A DNA stretch of 28,276 bases from a virus (IMGVR_UViG_3300021964_000386:1-28276); one strand, 5' to 3'; positions 18,632 through 25,620 are shown, numbered from the stretch's first letter. The notes: generated by a model not told the origin, from the sequence alone. Translations and numbers: made by a program.

Positions 18632-19284
18632 AGTGGATTGATATAAAAAACGAAGAAGTTCTACAGTTGCTAACTGATTATAGTGACTGGTTTTTCAATT
18701 CAGATCTCGTAAAGCTAACAGAGATTGCAAATGGAAAAGAAAGACACCAAGGAATGTTGTTAGAAGAAGCCTGCGGTGAGGAATATTTAAAGGAAATTGT
18801 GGATAAAGATGGTAAACACATTGGATACCCTGAAAGAACTCTTTCGGTGGATATTAATACTTCAGAAAATGCACCACTAGAACACAAAGAGAAAAGAAAC
18901 AAACTAGCAGCTGAGTTATGTTCTTATTTAGGTGCTCGCAATCAGGCAGTAAATGTATTCTATCCTGAGGGAGGATACATGGGCTGGCACAATAATTGGA
19001 ATGCTTCTGGTTATAATATACTATTGTCGTATTCACCTACAGGCAATGGTTTCTTTAGATACATGGATCCTCTCACCAAAGAAATAGTAACTATGGAAGA
19101 CAAGCCAGGTTGGACTTGTAAAGTAGGATACTATGGCAGAGGCAGAGAACCCGACAAAGTTTATTATCACTGTGCCGGGTCCTATGAGCCTCGTATTACT
19201 TTAGGATTTGTTGTTCCTCACTTAGAAATATGGCGTAGTATGATTGAGGATATATCAGAAGAAGACGCTACTTCTTTCCAATAG
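18628..19284 (+). CDS. 2OG-Fe(II) oxygenase-like protein
   Basis: 218 residues, starting at the ATGA overlap. The core looks like a double-stranded beta-helix dioxygenase: NVFYPEGGYMGWHNNWN (109-125), ILLSYSPTGNGFFRYMD (131-147), then VYYHCAGSYEPRITLGFVV (178-196). Candidate ligands are H121 and H181, with R189 eight residues after the distal His as the 2-oxoglutarate anchor. The usual HxD carboxylate would be N123 here, so the metal site is HxN or uses another acid; catalysis is therefore uncertain. Such enzymes hydroxylate proteins, sugars or small molecules, and they are frequent in marine T4-like phages. Its 3' end overlaps the convergent methyltransferase-like gene by 17 bases. The family call is from motif reading only. 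Confidence 0.6.
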   Translation: MKWIDIKNEEVLQLLTDYSDWFFNSDLVKLTEIANGKERHQGMLLEEACGEEYLKEIVDKDGKHIGYPERTLSVDINTSENAPLEHKEKRNKLAAELCSYLGARNQAVNVFYPEGGYMGWHNNWNASGYNILLSYSPTGNGFFRYMDPLTKEIVTMEDKPGWTCKVGYYGRGREPDKVYYHCAGSYEPRITLGFVVPHLEIWRSMIEDISEEDATSFQ

Positions 19285-19924
19285 CCATAAACCTGTCAAA
19301 GAAAACTTTACCTTCCCAGTTATAATAAAACTGTTCTATTTGTCCTGTGTATAGCGGTTTTGTTATGCCTGTGTTTTCTAAATGGCCTTCAATACTATTG
19401 ACACAATTTATGCCGTACATTTCTTGTATGACATTACTAGTTTGTAAGGCAAACAAACATTCAGGGTTAGATGTTGTCATGTCTTTTAATGGATACATTT
19501 GTTCACATCCCAATGAAATAACAATGTCAGCATCTAGTGCATTAATGTCGTGGAAGGCAAAAGGTATATCTAACTGAAGATGATTTATATCAACCCCGTT
19601 ATCAGTGTAATACTTATTGAATACTTTAGACAATTCAAGAGCTTCACGGTCAATATCAATAAGGTCCATATGTTTAATCTTAATATTCTCACAAATAAGA
19701 GGCACAAGAGGAAAGCCTAACCACGAGTTTAATACAATTATATTATATTCTTTGTCCGGGTCTAACTGTTTTACTAATTCTTCCATCATCCAAACAGAAG
19801 CATCCATAGTGTTTGGATTCATAGATTTACGAAAGTCCTCATGTTTGTGAGGCATTTCATGTTCTATTTTATCCAGGGCCATTCCCCAATATCTGAAACT
19901 AGTCAGAAAGTTTAATTTTAACAT
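19268..19924 (-). CDS. Class I SAM methyltransferase-like protein
   Basis: 218 residues on the minus strand, last gene of the five-gene cassette. A Rossmann-like succession is visible: strand NIIVLNSWLGFPLVPLI (61-77, in place of motif I), strand HMDLIDIDREALELSK (85-100) with acidic D90/D92 where the SAM ribose would bind, and ADIVISLGCEQM (132-143) in the motif IV region. The first motif lacks the usual GxGxG, so the SAM loop is atypical. The ATG at 19924 overlaps the end of the upstream glycosyltransferase by 26 bases. A plausible role is methylation of a sugar or of a fibre residue, given the neighbours. Alternatives are a non-catalytic Rossmann protein or small-molecule methyltransferase. 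Confidence 0.6.
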   Translation of the reverse strand: MLKLNFLTSFRYWGMALDKIEHEMPHKHEDFRKSMNPNTMDASVWMMEELVKQLDPDKEYNIIVLNSWLGFPLVPLICENIKIKHMDLIDIDREALELSKVFNKYYTDNGVDINHLQLDIPFAFHDINALDADIVISLGCEQMYPLKDMTTSNPECLFALQTSNVIQEMYGINCVNSIEGHLENTGITKPLYTGQIEQFYYNWEGKVFFDRFMAIGKK

Positions 19925-20603
19925 CTTCAGGTCTCTCCATCGAATCGTATAAACATATAAAAGGTGTTTCTCTGTATTTAAATTCTTCTACATCATTCGG
20001 ATATTGGTATCCATAGTTATAACTGTACACCCAACCACTAGGGAATGTTTTTATTTGATCTTGATCAAATCTATTATAAAATAAATTATCTAAACCTCTG
20101 TAATAAAAAAACATCTGACTAGGATAGTCTTTAGTCATTTTTAAAAATCTTTTCATTTCTTCTGTTTCTAACAAATAGTCGTTCCATCTCAAAATACTAG
20201 AGTTTAATTCAGTATATGCGTGTGGTATATGTTTAGTATCTTCTTTTATTTTTTTCAAATTGTGCCATTCTGTTTTAACAAATACAAGTTTATCTTCACA
20301 TGGATAATCAATAAACGCATTTAGATTTCTTTGTATGATAATATCTAAATCTAAAAATAATTTTTCTCCTTCTTGCCACACAATGTTTTGATCAAACAAA
20401 TACATCTTGTTCCACCACTTTTCGTAGTAGTTGGTTTCAGGTATTTTTAACACAACTACATTAGGATCTAAATCAGTAGGATCCTCTGTGATACAATAAA
20501 ACTTAAAGTTTCTAGTAACATGAGTTCTACATTGTTTGTAGATTTCATTTACATGAGAACTTGGGTACTTTGTTCCCCATTTAACTGTATAAATGTGTAT
20601 CAT
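19899..20603 (-). CDS. Glycosyltransferase-like paralog 4 of the tandem array
   Basis: The ATG at 20603 overlaps the preceding stop as ATGA. An in-frame TTG six bases upstream would give two more residues but is less likely. From the ATG the protein is 234 residues. It shares the array template: IHIYTVKWGTKYPSSHVNEI at the start, FKFYCITEDPTDLDP, then GEKLFLDLDIIIQRNL with the DLD metal-binding motif (D85-L86-D87), NSSILRW, and the C-terminal SGWVYSYNYG followed by FKYRETPFICLYDS. This looks like a GT-A-fold enzyme family with a nucleotide-sugar donor. The upstream gene is its paralog and the downstream gene the methyltransferase-like protein. Donor and acceptor are unknown. Confidence 0.7.
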   Translation of the reverse strand: MIHIYTVKWGTKYPSSHVNEIYKQCRTHVTRNFKFYCITEDPTDLDPNVVVLKIPETNYYEKWWNKMYLFDQNIVWQEGEKLFLDLDIIIQRNLNAFIDYPCEDKLVFVKTEWHNLKKIKEDTKHIPHAYTELNSSILRWNDYLLETEEMKRFLKMTKDYPSQMFFYYRGLDNLFYNRFDQDQIKTFPSGWVYSYNYGYQYPNDVEEFKYRETPFICLYDSMERPEDVKIKLSD

Positions 20604-21418
20604 TTCCAATGCGCCAATAATTCAGGGTCTGCTAAATCATCTTGTTTTGTATGCCCTCTACTTTTATCTTCAAATGGCAACAAATCAATGTTGAATACAC
20701 AGAGTATAGCACCCGGACGATAAGTGTCTACTCTCAGGTCATCTTCATCCCACGAACGGCCTCTGTTATATGAGTATGCCATCCAACTTGGGAAATGTCC
20801 CCATAGCTTTTCTTTACTAAACTCACCCCAACGCCAACTGTGATAGTTATCAGTGCCGTCAGTGAATGTAAACCATATCATCTCTTGGTGTTTTAGCACA
20901 TCGTGCCAAATACATTCAGTTTGATCGTCACTCCACACCATACATGAACCATTAGTGTAAGCACCGTGAGCAAGTTTAAACTGTCTTGTTTTCATTGGAC
21001 GAGGGTCTTGCCACCAACTTCTGAGTTTTGTTGGCCTATCTAAGTCGTGTGTAATAATAGGACCCATGTCATTTTGTATGACCACATCTAAATCTAGGAA
21101 AACGAAACGCCCCGTAGGCTTATCGTCAGCGAAGTTATGAGTATTAAAGATAAAAGTTTTAGGACGATCCCAGCAGCGAGCCATTCCATATTTAAAGCTG
21201 TCAGAACCAAACCAATACTTAGGATGAATATTAGGAATGTCAGGGAAGTCAATAACTTTAATCCCAGGATCAAGGCCTTCAGGAAGATCCGTGTAACAGT
21301 AAAAATGAAAGTCAAATATGCTATCATCAGTGTTACGTTTAGCCATTGAATATAATTTATTGACATAATGTGGTCCATACTTTGTGCCCCATTTACAGCA
21401 GATATAATTTACTCGCAT
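20600..21418 (-). CDS. Glycosyltransferase-like paralog 3 of the tandem array
   Basis: Two ATGs occur, at 21424 and 21418. GAGG lies 8 bases before 21418 and only 2 before 21424, so 21418 is chosen (272 residues). It is the longest paralog. The template is intact: VNYICCKWGTKYGPHYVNKL, FHFYCYTDLPEGLDPG, GRFVFLDLDVVIQNDMGPI with the DLD motif (D109-D111), NGSCMVWSDDQTE, and FPSWMAYSYNRGRSWDEDD near the end. Compared with paralog 4 it carries extra residues around 70-100 (a segment with CWDRPKTFIFNTHNF also seen in paralog 2). Paralogs 2 and 3 share more with each other than with 1 or 4, suggesting a recent duplication. Confidence 0.7.
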   Translation of the reverse strand: MRVNYICCKWGTKYGPHYVNKLYSMAKRNTDDSIFDFHFYCYTDLPEGLDPGIKVIDFPDIPNIHPKYWFGSDSFKYGMARCWDRPKTFIFNTHNFADDKPTGRFVFLDLDVVIQNDMGPIITHDLDRPTKLRSWWQDPRPMKTRQFKLAHGAYTNGSCMVWSDDQTECIWHDVLKHQEMIWFTFTDGTDNYHSWRWGEFSKEKLWGHFPSWMAYSYNRGRSWDEDDLRVDTYRPGAILCVFNIDLLPFEDKSRGHTKQDDLADPELLAHWK

Positions 21419-22164
21419 CTCCATAACCTCAACAATTCTTTGTCTTTCAATCCTTCTAATTTAATTTGTTTTTTTGCTCCGGGATCAGGTGTGTTGTCTA
21501 CATTAAATAAACACACTTTAGCATCAGGCCTATACTTAAATGGTTCAATGTCATTCGGATATTTCATTCCTCTATTGTAACTGTACACCCAATCATGCGG
21601 AATGTTTTTCCAAAAATCACGCTGTCTCCAATAGTGATAATTGTCAGAGCCTTTATAGAATGTAGTGAATATTATCTCATCTTCCATCAAAACATCATAG
21701 TATATATTTTTAGTTTGTTCCTCATTCCATAGCATCATGCTTGAATTATAAAATGTGCCACGCATTTCAATGAATAGTCTTTCGTGTTTTTGTTTACCCG
21801 GTTGCCATTCAACGTGTATCATTCTAGGTTTTTCAGCAAGAGCTTCTATTTCATCTATGTTGTTTTGAATAATAACATCTAAATCAAAGTAGCACCATTT
21901 GCCTTCATGTCCTAACCATTCATGTGAATTAAACACTAAAAACTTAGCTCTATCCCAACAATACTTCTCTTTACCAAACCAATATTTAGGATGAAGTACA
22001 CCGTCATCAGGTATAGGATGTGTGTCACATTCTAATCCTTCTGCGTCATCAGTATAACAGGTAAAGGTAAACGGTTTCGTATAGTTCTTTTTAACCATAC
22101 GAAATAGATTGTTTACATAATTGGGAGTATACTTATCGCCCCACTTTATACATACGAAATTCAT
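21409..22164 (-). CDS. Glycosyltransferase-like paralog 2 of the tandem array
   Basis: The longest frame starts at a TTG (22179); I choose the ATG at 22164, giving 251 residues and a 32-base overlap with the upstream paralog. Motifs in order: MNFVCIKWGDKYTPNYVNNL, FTFTCYTDDAEGLE, HPKYWFGKEKYCWDRAKFLV, WCYFDLDVIIQNNIDE with the DLD motif (D94-D96), YNSSMMLWNEEQT, GSDNYHYW, IPHDWVYSYNRGMKYPNDIE and ACLFN-like ending (AKVCLFNVDNTPDPG). A nucleotide-sugar-dependent transferase is the best guess. The HPKYWFG block is shared with paralog 3 and absent from 1 and 4. Overlap with both flanking paralogs indicates a single transcript and coupled translation. Confidence 0.7.
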   Translation of the reverse strand: MNFVCIKWGDKYTPNYVNNLFRMVKKNYTKPFTFTCYTDDAEGLECDTHPIPDDGVLHPKYWFGKEKYCWDRAKFLVFNSHEWLGHEGKWCYFDLDVIIQNNIDEIEALAEKPRMIHVEWQPGKQKHERLFIEMRGTFYNSSMMLWNEEQTKNIYYDVLMEDEIIFTTFYKGSDNYHYWRQRDFWKNIPHDWVYSYNRGMKYPNDIEPFKYRPDAKVCLFNVDNTPDPGAKKQIKLEGLKDKELLRLWRCE

Positions 22165-22783
22165 TATAATATTCTTCAACTAAGTTAGGAAAGTCTGCTT
22201 GACCGTTTAGTAATGCTATAGTGGCTTCAGGTTTATATCTGTTACCATCAAACTTGTATGAATATATTTCATCTTTAGGCCAACATTCAAATTCAAAGTC
22301 CTCGTGGAATAAAAATCTATCATCACCTGCGTACTTTACCATATAATAATCTTGATCTTTTTTCCAATAATTATATATATGCCTTGCATCTTCCCACAAC
22401 ATTACACTAGAATTGTAATTACTAAGATAATTATAAGACCAACGATCATCTTTATGATTGGGAAAATTTTTATCCTTCCAATAAGTATAACAAATCATAG
22501 GGTGTTTGTCAACAAAATCAAACAAATGATCTAAATCTTTTTGTATGGCTATATCTAAATCTAAATATAAAGTTTTACCGAAATAGTATTGAAATAGTTT
22601 CACTTTCTCCCAGTGGCCGTCAGGTTCACCGTCAATCAAAATAGTATAAATATCAGAACGTAATCCTTCAGGGTTATCAGTCACACATACATAATTATAC
22701 CTGCCGTTGGTGTCGAGGTATATACGGTTTACATCATCTGACGTATATTTGTCACCATATTTTAAGGTCAAAATAGTTTTCAT
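22133..22783 (-). CDS. Glycosyltransferase-like paralog 1, first gene of the minus-strand cassette
   Basis: 216 residues, the shortest and most divergent of the four. The start ATG at 22783 has a weak GGA 8 or so bases upstream. Motifs: ILTLKYGDKYTSDDVNRIYL, YVCVTDNPEGLRSD, KTLYLDLDIAIQKDLDHL with the DLD motif (D75-D77), NYNSSVMLWEDARH, GDDRFLFHEDF and IYSYKFDGNRYKPEATIALL. It lies closest to the minus-strand late promoter at 22834-22841, so it is probably the promoter-proximal gene of the five-gene operon. Function in the cell (which sugar, which acceptor) cannot be read; a late-expressed role in decorating virion proteins is inferred. Confidence 0.7.
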   Translation of the reverse strand: MKTILTLKYGDKYTSDDVNRIYLDTNGRYNYVCVTDNPEGLRSDIYTILIDGEPDGHWEKVKLFQYYFGKTLYLDLDIAIQKDLDHLFDFVDKHPMICYTYWKDKNFPNHKDDRWSYNYLSNYNSSVMLWEDARHIYNYWKKDQDYYMVKYAGDDRFLFHEDFEFECWPKDEIYSYKFDGNRYKPEATIALLNGQADFPNLVEEYYNEFRMYKVGR

Positions 22784-22799
22784 TACAAGTCCAAAATGT

Positions 22800-22807
22800 T
22801 ATAAATA
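22800..22807 (+). promoter_or_regulatory. Rightward T4-type late promoter for the fibre array
   Basis: Exact TATAAATA in the divergent intergenic gap, 33 bases before the ATG at 22841. By T4 geometry transcription would begin near 22813. It would serve the downstream fibre genes 22841 to beyond the window end. Confidence 0.72.
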
Positions 22808-22833
22808 AGTAGAACACACTAATACTTATAAGA

Positions 22834-22841
22834 TATTTATA
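22834..22841 (-). promoter_or_regulatory. Leftward T4-type late promoter for the glycosyltransferase cassette
   Basis: Exact TATAAATA read on the minus strand; its first base pairs with the A of the ATG of the rightward gene. By T4 geometry transcription would begin near 22828, about 45 bases before the ATG of the first glycosyltransferase-like gene. It faces the rightward late promoter 26 bases away. Confidence 0.68.
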
Positions 22842-23167
22842 TGGCTACAGTAAACAATATTGTAATAGATCAAGGAACGACCTTTAGCTTTACTTTCAGC
22901 TTGGATAATGCTGACGGCACTAATAAAGATCTTACTGACTATACTGTAAATGCTCAAATAAGAAAAAGTTATTATACGTCTACTAAGGTTGATTTTACTA
23001 CAGCAAAAGTAGATGCAACTGGTGAGATTACTCTAAGTCTAACAGCGGCAGAGACTTCGACCTTGAAAGCTGGTAGATATGTATATGATATTGAAATTGT
23101 TAGCAGTAGCGAAACGATTAGAGTATTAGAGGGCATTATAACTGTAACCCCTGAGGTAACTCGATAA
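22841..23167 (+). CDS. Small beta-rich structural protein (Ig/BppU-N-like)
   Basis: 108 residues. The sequence NIVIDQGTTFSFTFSLDNAD followed by LTDYTVNAQIRKSYYTSTKV and a strand-rich end (GRYVYDIEIVSSSETIRVLE, then GIITVTPEVTR) is a pattern recurring in many phage baseplate and fibre accessory proteins, similar to the N-terminal module of lactococcal BppU as I remember it. It is the first gene after the rightward late promoter and its stop overlaps the next ATG (TAATG). No clear Shine-Dalgarno is present, only AAGAT. A role as an adaptor or attachment module for the fibre proteins that follow is plausible but unproven. Confidence 0.68.
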   Translation: MATVNNIVIDQGTTFSFTFSLDNADGTNKDLTDYTVNAQIRKSYYTSTKVDFTTAKVDATGEITLSLTAAETSTLKAGRYVYDIEIVSSSETIRVLEGIITVTPEVTR

Positions 23168-23412
23168 TGGCTGTCAAAGTAACTTTAGCTAGCTCAAGTT
23201 CTAGCACAAGAATCCCTAAAGTAGTAACATCTTCTTCTAGGGTACAAACTGCAACAACACTTGAAGGTTTGGCAAATGTTGATCTAGCAGGAGCCGAAGA
23301 TGGTTATACATTTACATTTGATGCAGACACAAACAAATGGGTTGCTACTCCGGTATCTGGGTTGGCAATAGATTCAAACAATATTACAACACTAGATGGC
23401 GGCACTTTTTAA
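23167..23412 (+). CDS. Small fibre-array protein ending in LDGGTF
   Basis: 81 residues starting at the TAATG overlap. The N-terminal half is Ser/Thr-rich (VTLASSSSSTRIPKVVTSSS). The middle, GLANVDLAGAEDGYTFTFDA and NKWVATPVSG, resembles the phage-fibre pattern in which DGYTFTFDxxTNKWVxxP leads a short domain. It finishes NNITTLDGGTF, the C-terminal signature shared with three other genes of this array (24877 end LDGGSY, 25844 end LDGGTF, and a looser LDYGSL at 25620). Function unknown; probably a structural piece of the fibre assembly. Confidence 0.65.
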   Translation: MAVKVTLASSSSSTRIPKVVTSSSRVQTATTLEGLANVDLAGAEDGYTFTFDADTNKWVATPVSGLAIDSNNITTLDGGTF

Positions 23413-23455
23413 TAATAACAATTAGTTTTTTTAAACCCAAAAACGAGGAAATAAC

Positions 23456-24877
23456 ATGGCAACAGTCATTCAAATTAAACGCTCTTCAGGCTCAACTGCT
23501 CCAACTACGGCAGCTCTTGCAGAAGGCGAATTAGCATATGCACAGGACCAGAGTGGTTCAGGCGCGGCCGCTAAACTTTACATTGAGTCTCTTGGCTCAG
23601 ACGGTAGCACTCCGGAAATTCACGCAATTGGTGGTAAGTTTTACACTGATGCAATTGACGCAGCTACTGACTCAAACACAGCAAGCGCTATTGTAGAACG
23701 TGACGCTTCTGGTGACTTCAGTGCAGGAACTATCACTGCTAGCCTTACTGGTGATGTAACTGGTGACGTAACCGGTGATGTAACTGGTAACGCAGACACT
23801 GCTACAGCACTGGCAACAGGACGTACAATATCTATCTCAGGTGACTTGACTTATACTTCATCTTCTTTTGATGGTACTGGCAACGTAACTGCTGCAGGTA
23901 CTCTTGCAACTGTAAACAGCAACGTAGGTTCATTTGGTTCTACTACTAATGTTCCTGTTGTAACAGTAAACGCAAAAGGCCTTGTAACTGCTGTCACTAC
24001 AGCGTCAATCGCTACTTCATTTGATGTTGCAGCTGATACTGGTACTACTGATACAGTAGCTGGTGGCGAAACACTTACTTTTGCTGGCGGCACTGGTGTA
24101 GATACTACTGTTTCTAATAACAATGTATCTTTTGCTATTGGTCAGGCAGTAGGCACTGGTGACAGCGTAACTTTCGCAGATGTCACTGCTGATCTTGCAG
24201 GTGACGTAACTTCTACTGGTACTTCTACTTTCACAACTGTAGATATCAACGGCGGTGCTATTGATGGTACTGCAATCGGTGGATCTACAGCAGCAGCTGG
24301 CTCTTTCACTACACTCGGCTCTTCTGGTAACCTTTCTGTTGGCGGTAACGCTACTATCACCGGTGACCTGACTGTAAACGGTACAACTACTACTATTTCT
24401 ACAAATAACACTGTTGTTTCTGATACATTGCTAGAACTTGGTAACGGCACAAGTGCAGCTGCTAACGATTCAGGTCTTGTTATTGAACGTGGTAGCACAG
24501 GCGACAACGCTTTCATGGGTTGGGATGAGTCAGAAGACAAGTTCACCATGGGTACTACAACTGCTACAGGTGCATCTACTGGCAACCTTACAATCACTGT
24601 TGGTACTTTGGTTGCTAACATTGAAGGTAACGTAACTGGTAACGTAACAGGTGACGTAACTGGTTCAATTACTGGCGGTACTGTTTCAGGCTTGACAGCA
24701 GATATTGCTGTTGCAGACGGTGGTACTGGTGCAGGTACATTTACTAGCAACGGTATTCTTTACGGTAACGGAACTGGCGCACTTCAGGCTACTGCTGCAG
24801 GTACTGATGGCTACATCTTGTACTCAAACAGTGGTACTCCTGATTGGACTAACACTCTAGACGGCGGCTCTTACTAA
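23456..24877 (+). CDS. Tail-fibre protein with GDVTG repeats
   Basis: 473 residues, with AGGAA at 23447-23451 before the ATG. The N-terminal module (ATVIQIKRSSGSTAPTTAAL followed by AEGELAYAQDQ and KLYIES) belongs to the same kind as the next fibre genes. The middle holds short repeats GDVTGDVTGDVTGNADTATA (about 99-118) and a beta-rich shaft with GRTISISGDLTYTSSSFDG, a widespread phage-fibre motif. A block AIGQAVGTGDSVTFADVTA is shared with the 25855 gene, as is LTVNGTTTTIS. It ends DWTNTLDGGSY. Codon choice looks richer in C-ending codons (aac, ggc) than in flanking genes, hinting at high expression or separate origin. It is probably a trimeric receptor-binding or shaft protein. Confidence 0.78.
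   Translation: MATVIQIKRSSGSTAPTTAALAEGELAYAQDQSGSGAAAKLYIESLGSDGSTPEIHAIGGKFYTDAIDAATDSNTASAIVERDASGDFSAGTITASLTGDVTGDVTGDVTGNADTATALATGRTISISGDLTYTSSSFDGTGNVTAAGTLATVNSNVGSFGSTTNVPVVTVNAKGLVTAVTTASIATSFDVAADTGTTDTVAGGETLTFAGGTGVDTTVSNNNVSFAIGQAVGTGDSVTFADVTADLAGDVTSTGTSTFTTVDINGGAIDGTAIGGSTAAAGSFTTLGSSGNLSVGGNATITGDLTVNGTTTTISTNNTVVSDTLLELGNGTSAAANDSGLVIERGSTGDNAFMGWDESEDKFTMGTTTATGASTGNLTITVGTLVANIEGNVTGNVTGDVTGSITGGTVSGLTADIAVADGGTGAGTFTSNGILYGNGTGALQATAAGTDGYILYSNSGTPDWTNTLDGGSY
23750..23785 (+). repeat. Three tandem 12-base units encoding GDVT
   Basis: Units ggtgatgtaact, ggtgacgtaacc and ggtgatgtaact; the first and third are identical. Further diverged units occur at about 24628-24666 in the same gene. 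Confidence 0.8.
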
Positions 24878-24908
24878 TATTATTTAATTTAAATTTTGAG
24901 GATATATT

Positions 24909-25307
24909 ATGGATTCTAGTAAACAGTTTAATGAAGAGCTAATTAATGAATATATTAATTTGCTAGCAAAAAAATATAATGAAACTTCTATAGAAGTCGT
25001 TACTTTGCAAGCTAGAAGCGCTTACGTAAGTAAGGAGAATGAGAAACTTCAAAATATTATCTCGGAAAGAAATACTGAGATAGAAGACTTAAAAGAACTT
25101 CTACAGGCGGAAAAAGAAAAACCGCCTGTGGAAGTCATTAAAGAGGTTGAAGTTATCAAAGAGGTGGAAAGATCTGACGACTCTCTTGTAAAAGAGAATA
25201 GTTACCTCAAAAAAGAATTAGGTATGTTAGAAAATAAGATTAAAAAGCTAAAAGAGGATAGAACAAATGGCGATAGTTCTCAAGCCGAAAAGATCAGAAA
25301 CAGCTAG
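24909..25307 (+). CDS. Coiled-coil protein between fibre genes
   Basis: 132 residues, with GAGGA 7 bases before the ATG. Almost the whole sequence is predicted helical: LINEYINLLAKKYNETSIEV, then NEKLQNIISERNTEIEDLKE as a clear heptad stretch. A Pro break with the direct repeat VEVIKEVEVIKEVE (about 73-86) follows, and then a second coiled coil ENSYLKKELGMLENKIKKLK. The last 41 bases overlap the start of the next fibre gene in a different frame. It is neither fibre-like nor enzymatic. By analogy to T4 gp38/gp57A-type helpers it could be an assembly chaperone for the fibres, but there is no sequence evidence for that beyond the coiled coil and the location. Confidence 0.7.
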   Translation: MDSSKQFNEELINEYINLLAKKYNETSIEVVTLQARSAYVSKENEKLQNIISERNTEIEDLKELLQAEKEKPPVEVIKEVEVIKEVERSDDSLVKENSYLKKELGMLENKIKKLKEDRTNGDSSQAEKIRNS

Positions 25308-25620
25308 TTCCGTACCTACAACAAGTGATCTTGCAGTAGGCGAAATTGCTGTAAATACAGCAGACCAAAAGCTATATATCAGAGACTCTGGTAATAATAT
25401 TAAAGCTATTGGCGGTGGTTTAAACGTAACAGATACAGACACTACCGTATCAGGTGCGTCTACTATTCAGTTTAATGACACATCAACAGCTTTGATGACA
25501 ATAACTGACGCCGGGTCAGGTACATCAACTGTTGCAGTAACCATTAACGCAGATCAAGATTATGGCCTTATAACCGATTCGGTAGGCGTTGGCAACAATC
25601 TTGATTACGGGAGTCTCTAA
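25267..25620 (+). CDS. Short fibre protein, KPKRSETASS module
   Basis: 117 residues. The start is set by GAGGA at 25254-25258, inside the end of the coiled-coil gene. The N-terminal module MAIVLKPKRSETASSVPTTS followed by DLAVGEIAVNTADQKLYIRD is nearly repeated in the 26861 gene, so the two are paralogs. The rest is a beta-rich domain (SGASTIQFNDTSTALMTITD). It ends GVGNNLDYGSL, a loose version of the LDGGTF ending. The stop overlaps the next ATG. It is most likely a small trimeric fibre or fibre-tip component; the receptor is unknown. Confidence 0.72.
   Translation: MAIVLKPKRSETASSVPTTSDLAVGEIAVNTADQKLYIRDSGNNIKAIGGGLNVTDTDTTVSGASTIQFNDTSTALMTITDAGSGTSTVAVTINADQDYGLITDSVGVGNNLDYGSL

Noticed and set aside
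22645-22652. Another plus-strand TATAAATA inside the first glycosyltransferase-like gene
   Set aside because: Antisense to a coding gene and 196 bases from the next start; treated as chance background for judging the other intragenic boxes.
23750-23785. Possible CRISPR-like short repeat array
   Set aside because: Units are contiguous in-frame codons for GDVT with no spacers; it is a protein repeat.
24142-24750. Minus-strand open frame of 202 codons, rich in Pro and Val, within the GDVTG fibre gene
   Set aside because: Long only because the opposite strand is a Thr/Gly/Val repeat with few stop-generating codons; no recognisable protein pattern.
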